A stretch of 5,203 nucleotides of DNA from Gammaproteobacteria bacterium (GTDB lineage Bacteria > Pseudomonadota > Gammaproteobacteria > GRL18). The stretch covers positions 1 through 5,203 of the forward strand of contig JAPVVU010000247.1 of the NCBI GenBank assembly GCA_028571885.1, read 5' to 3'. Positions 5,070 through 5,203 of this stretch are shown here, one piece after another. Both the position numbers and the translations under genes were made by a program. The notes beneath the pieces were generated by a model. That model saw only the letters and a program-made list of their open reading frames with translations. It was not told the origin of the DNA and made no database searches. Each line of letters opens with the position of its first letter. The first letter of the stretch is position 1.

Positions 5070-5203
5070 TGGATCACTTTATCCGAGCAAACCTGGATCA
5101 GTTTATCTGAGCGCTATAGCAGAAACAGATGAATCACGGATAGAAAAAATCAATACGTTACTGGGTACCACATTGTCGTTGGAAACACTCAGACGCTGGC
5201 GTC
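5065..5203 (+). CDS. Partial unidentified HTH-like frame running out of the right TIR
   Basis: A plus-strand frame is open from ATG 5065, through the right TIR, to the window edge. The part beyond the element reads AETDESRIEKINTLLG, then TTLSLETLRRWR at the edge. The LSLETLRRWR ending resembles the recognition helix region of helix-turn-helix proteins, including transposase OrfA subunits and recombinase accessory proteins, but only 28 flank-encoded residues are available and I cannot name it. The TIR-encoded N-terminus is probably not native: the real gene likely began elsewhere and was truncated, or its true start lies in the lost sequence. No good ribosome site precedes ATG 5065. Confidence 0.3.
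   Translation, partial: MGGSLYPSKPGSVYLSAIAETDESRIEKINTLLGTTLSLETLRRWR
5070..5113 (-). repeat. Right terminal inverted repeat with two 19-bp direct subrepeats
   Basis: This is the inverted copy of the left end. Its subrepeats are TGGATCACTTTATCCGAGC (5070-5088) and TGGATCAGTTTATCTGAGC (5094-5112), again 24 bp apart. The one difference from the left end is G at 5101, which lies in the outer subrepeat; the inner subrepeats of both ends are identical. The operon promoter should lie just inside this end, so IstA bound here could also repress its own transcription. That is an inference. Confidence 0.93.
5114..5119. repeat. CTATAG at right junction: partner of 115-120
   Basis: This is the second copy of the junction hexamer. 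The next bases are CA (5120-5121), so the right end could also be read as ending ...CTATAGCA, which would fit the 5'-TG...CA-3' ends usual in the IS21 family. The left end has TA at the matching place, so this reading works on one side only. Confidence 0.45.

Larger units (their letters stand above)
121..5113 (-). mobile_element. IS21-type transposon with extra ParB-like, zinc-ribbon and Toprim genes
   Basis: The limits are set by a terminal inverted repeat: 121-164 pairs with 5070-5113 with a single mismatch (133 against 5101). The palindrome CTATAG lies directly outside both ends. Between the repeats lie five minus-strand genes in one tight array, including an IstA-like DDE transposase and an IstB-like ATPase, which are the diagnostic pair of the IS21 family. 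Classical IS21 members are about 2-2.5 kb with only these two genes. This one is about 5 kb and carries three more genes that look like parts of the element rather than passengers: all share one direction and spacing, and two lie upstream of istA. The IstA and IstB frames and the ends are intact, so the element may be active apart from the frame problem in its first gene. Confidence 0.9.

Noticed and set aside
1..5203. tRNA, rRNA or riboswitch genes
   Set aside because: I saw no cloverleaf, rRNA-like or riboswitch-like conserved sequence on either strand; almost all of the window is explained by coding sequence and TIRs.

Overview
The window holds one nearly complete, unusually large IS21-type transposable element, about 5.0 kb at positions 121-5113. 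It sits between two short, apparently unrelated flanks. All element genes run on the minus strand, so the gene order is read from right to left. Base composition is moderately AT-rich and the codon use, Shine-Dalgarno sites and overlapping genes are bacterial. A proteobacterial host, perhaps a gammaproteobacterium, is my best guess, but nothing in the window fixes the taxon. The left flank encodes a helicase fragment of a type I associate with plasmids and integrative elements, so the element may lie in accessory DNA.

Layout. Positions 1-120: piece of a minus-strand helicase-like gene cut off by the element. Positions 121-164: left terminal inverted repeat (TIR) made of two 19-bp direct repeats. 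Positions 165-291: non-coding left end with a second, different pair of direct repeats and a weak hairpin. Then, in order of transcription from the right end: a zinc-ribbon protein with no ordinary start codon (4998/4969 to 4322), a ParB-like protein (4315-3413), an IstA-like DDE transposase (3435-1927), an IstB-like AAA+ ATPase (1940-1200) and a Toprim-domain primase-like protein (1167-292). Positions 5070-5113: right TIR, matching the left at 43 of 44 positions. Positions 5114-5203: right flank with the start of an unidentified plus-strand reading frame.

How it may work. IstA and IstB are the known pair for IS21 transposition: IstA cuts and joins the ends, IstB is the ATP-dependent regulator that handles the target. 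This element adds three genes that classical IS21 lacks: a Cys-rich zinc-ribbon protein, a ParB-N/HTH DNA-binding protein and a Toprim protein with primase-like sequence features. The tight spacing and overlaps (6-bp gap, 23-bp overlap, about 14-bp overlap, 32-bp gap) indicate one co-translated operon. I infer that the extra proteins act in end or target recognition, or in DNA synthesis during transposition. Nothing in the sequence proves this.

The most interesting local signal is at the start of the first gene. A 15-codon ATG reading frame runs into a T TTT TTA slippery heptamer directly before a stop codon, and a -1 shift there joins it exactly to the 210-codon zinc-ribbon frame, which otherwise has no start codon at its N-terminus.
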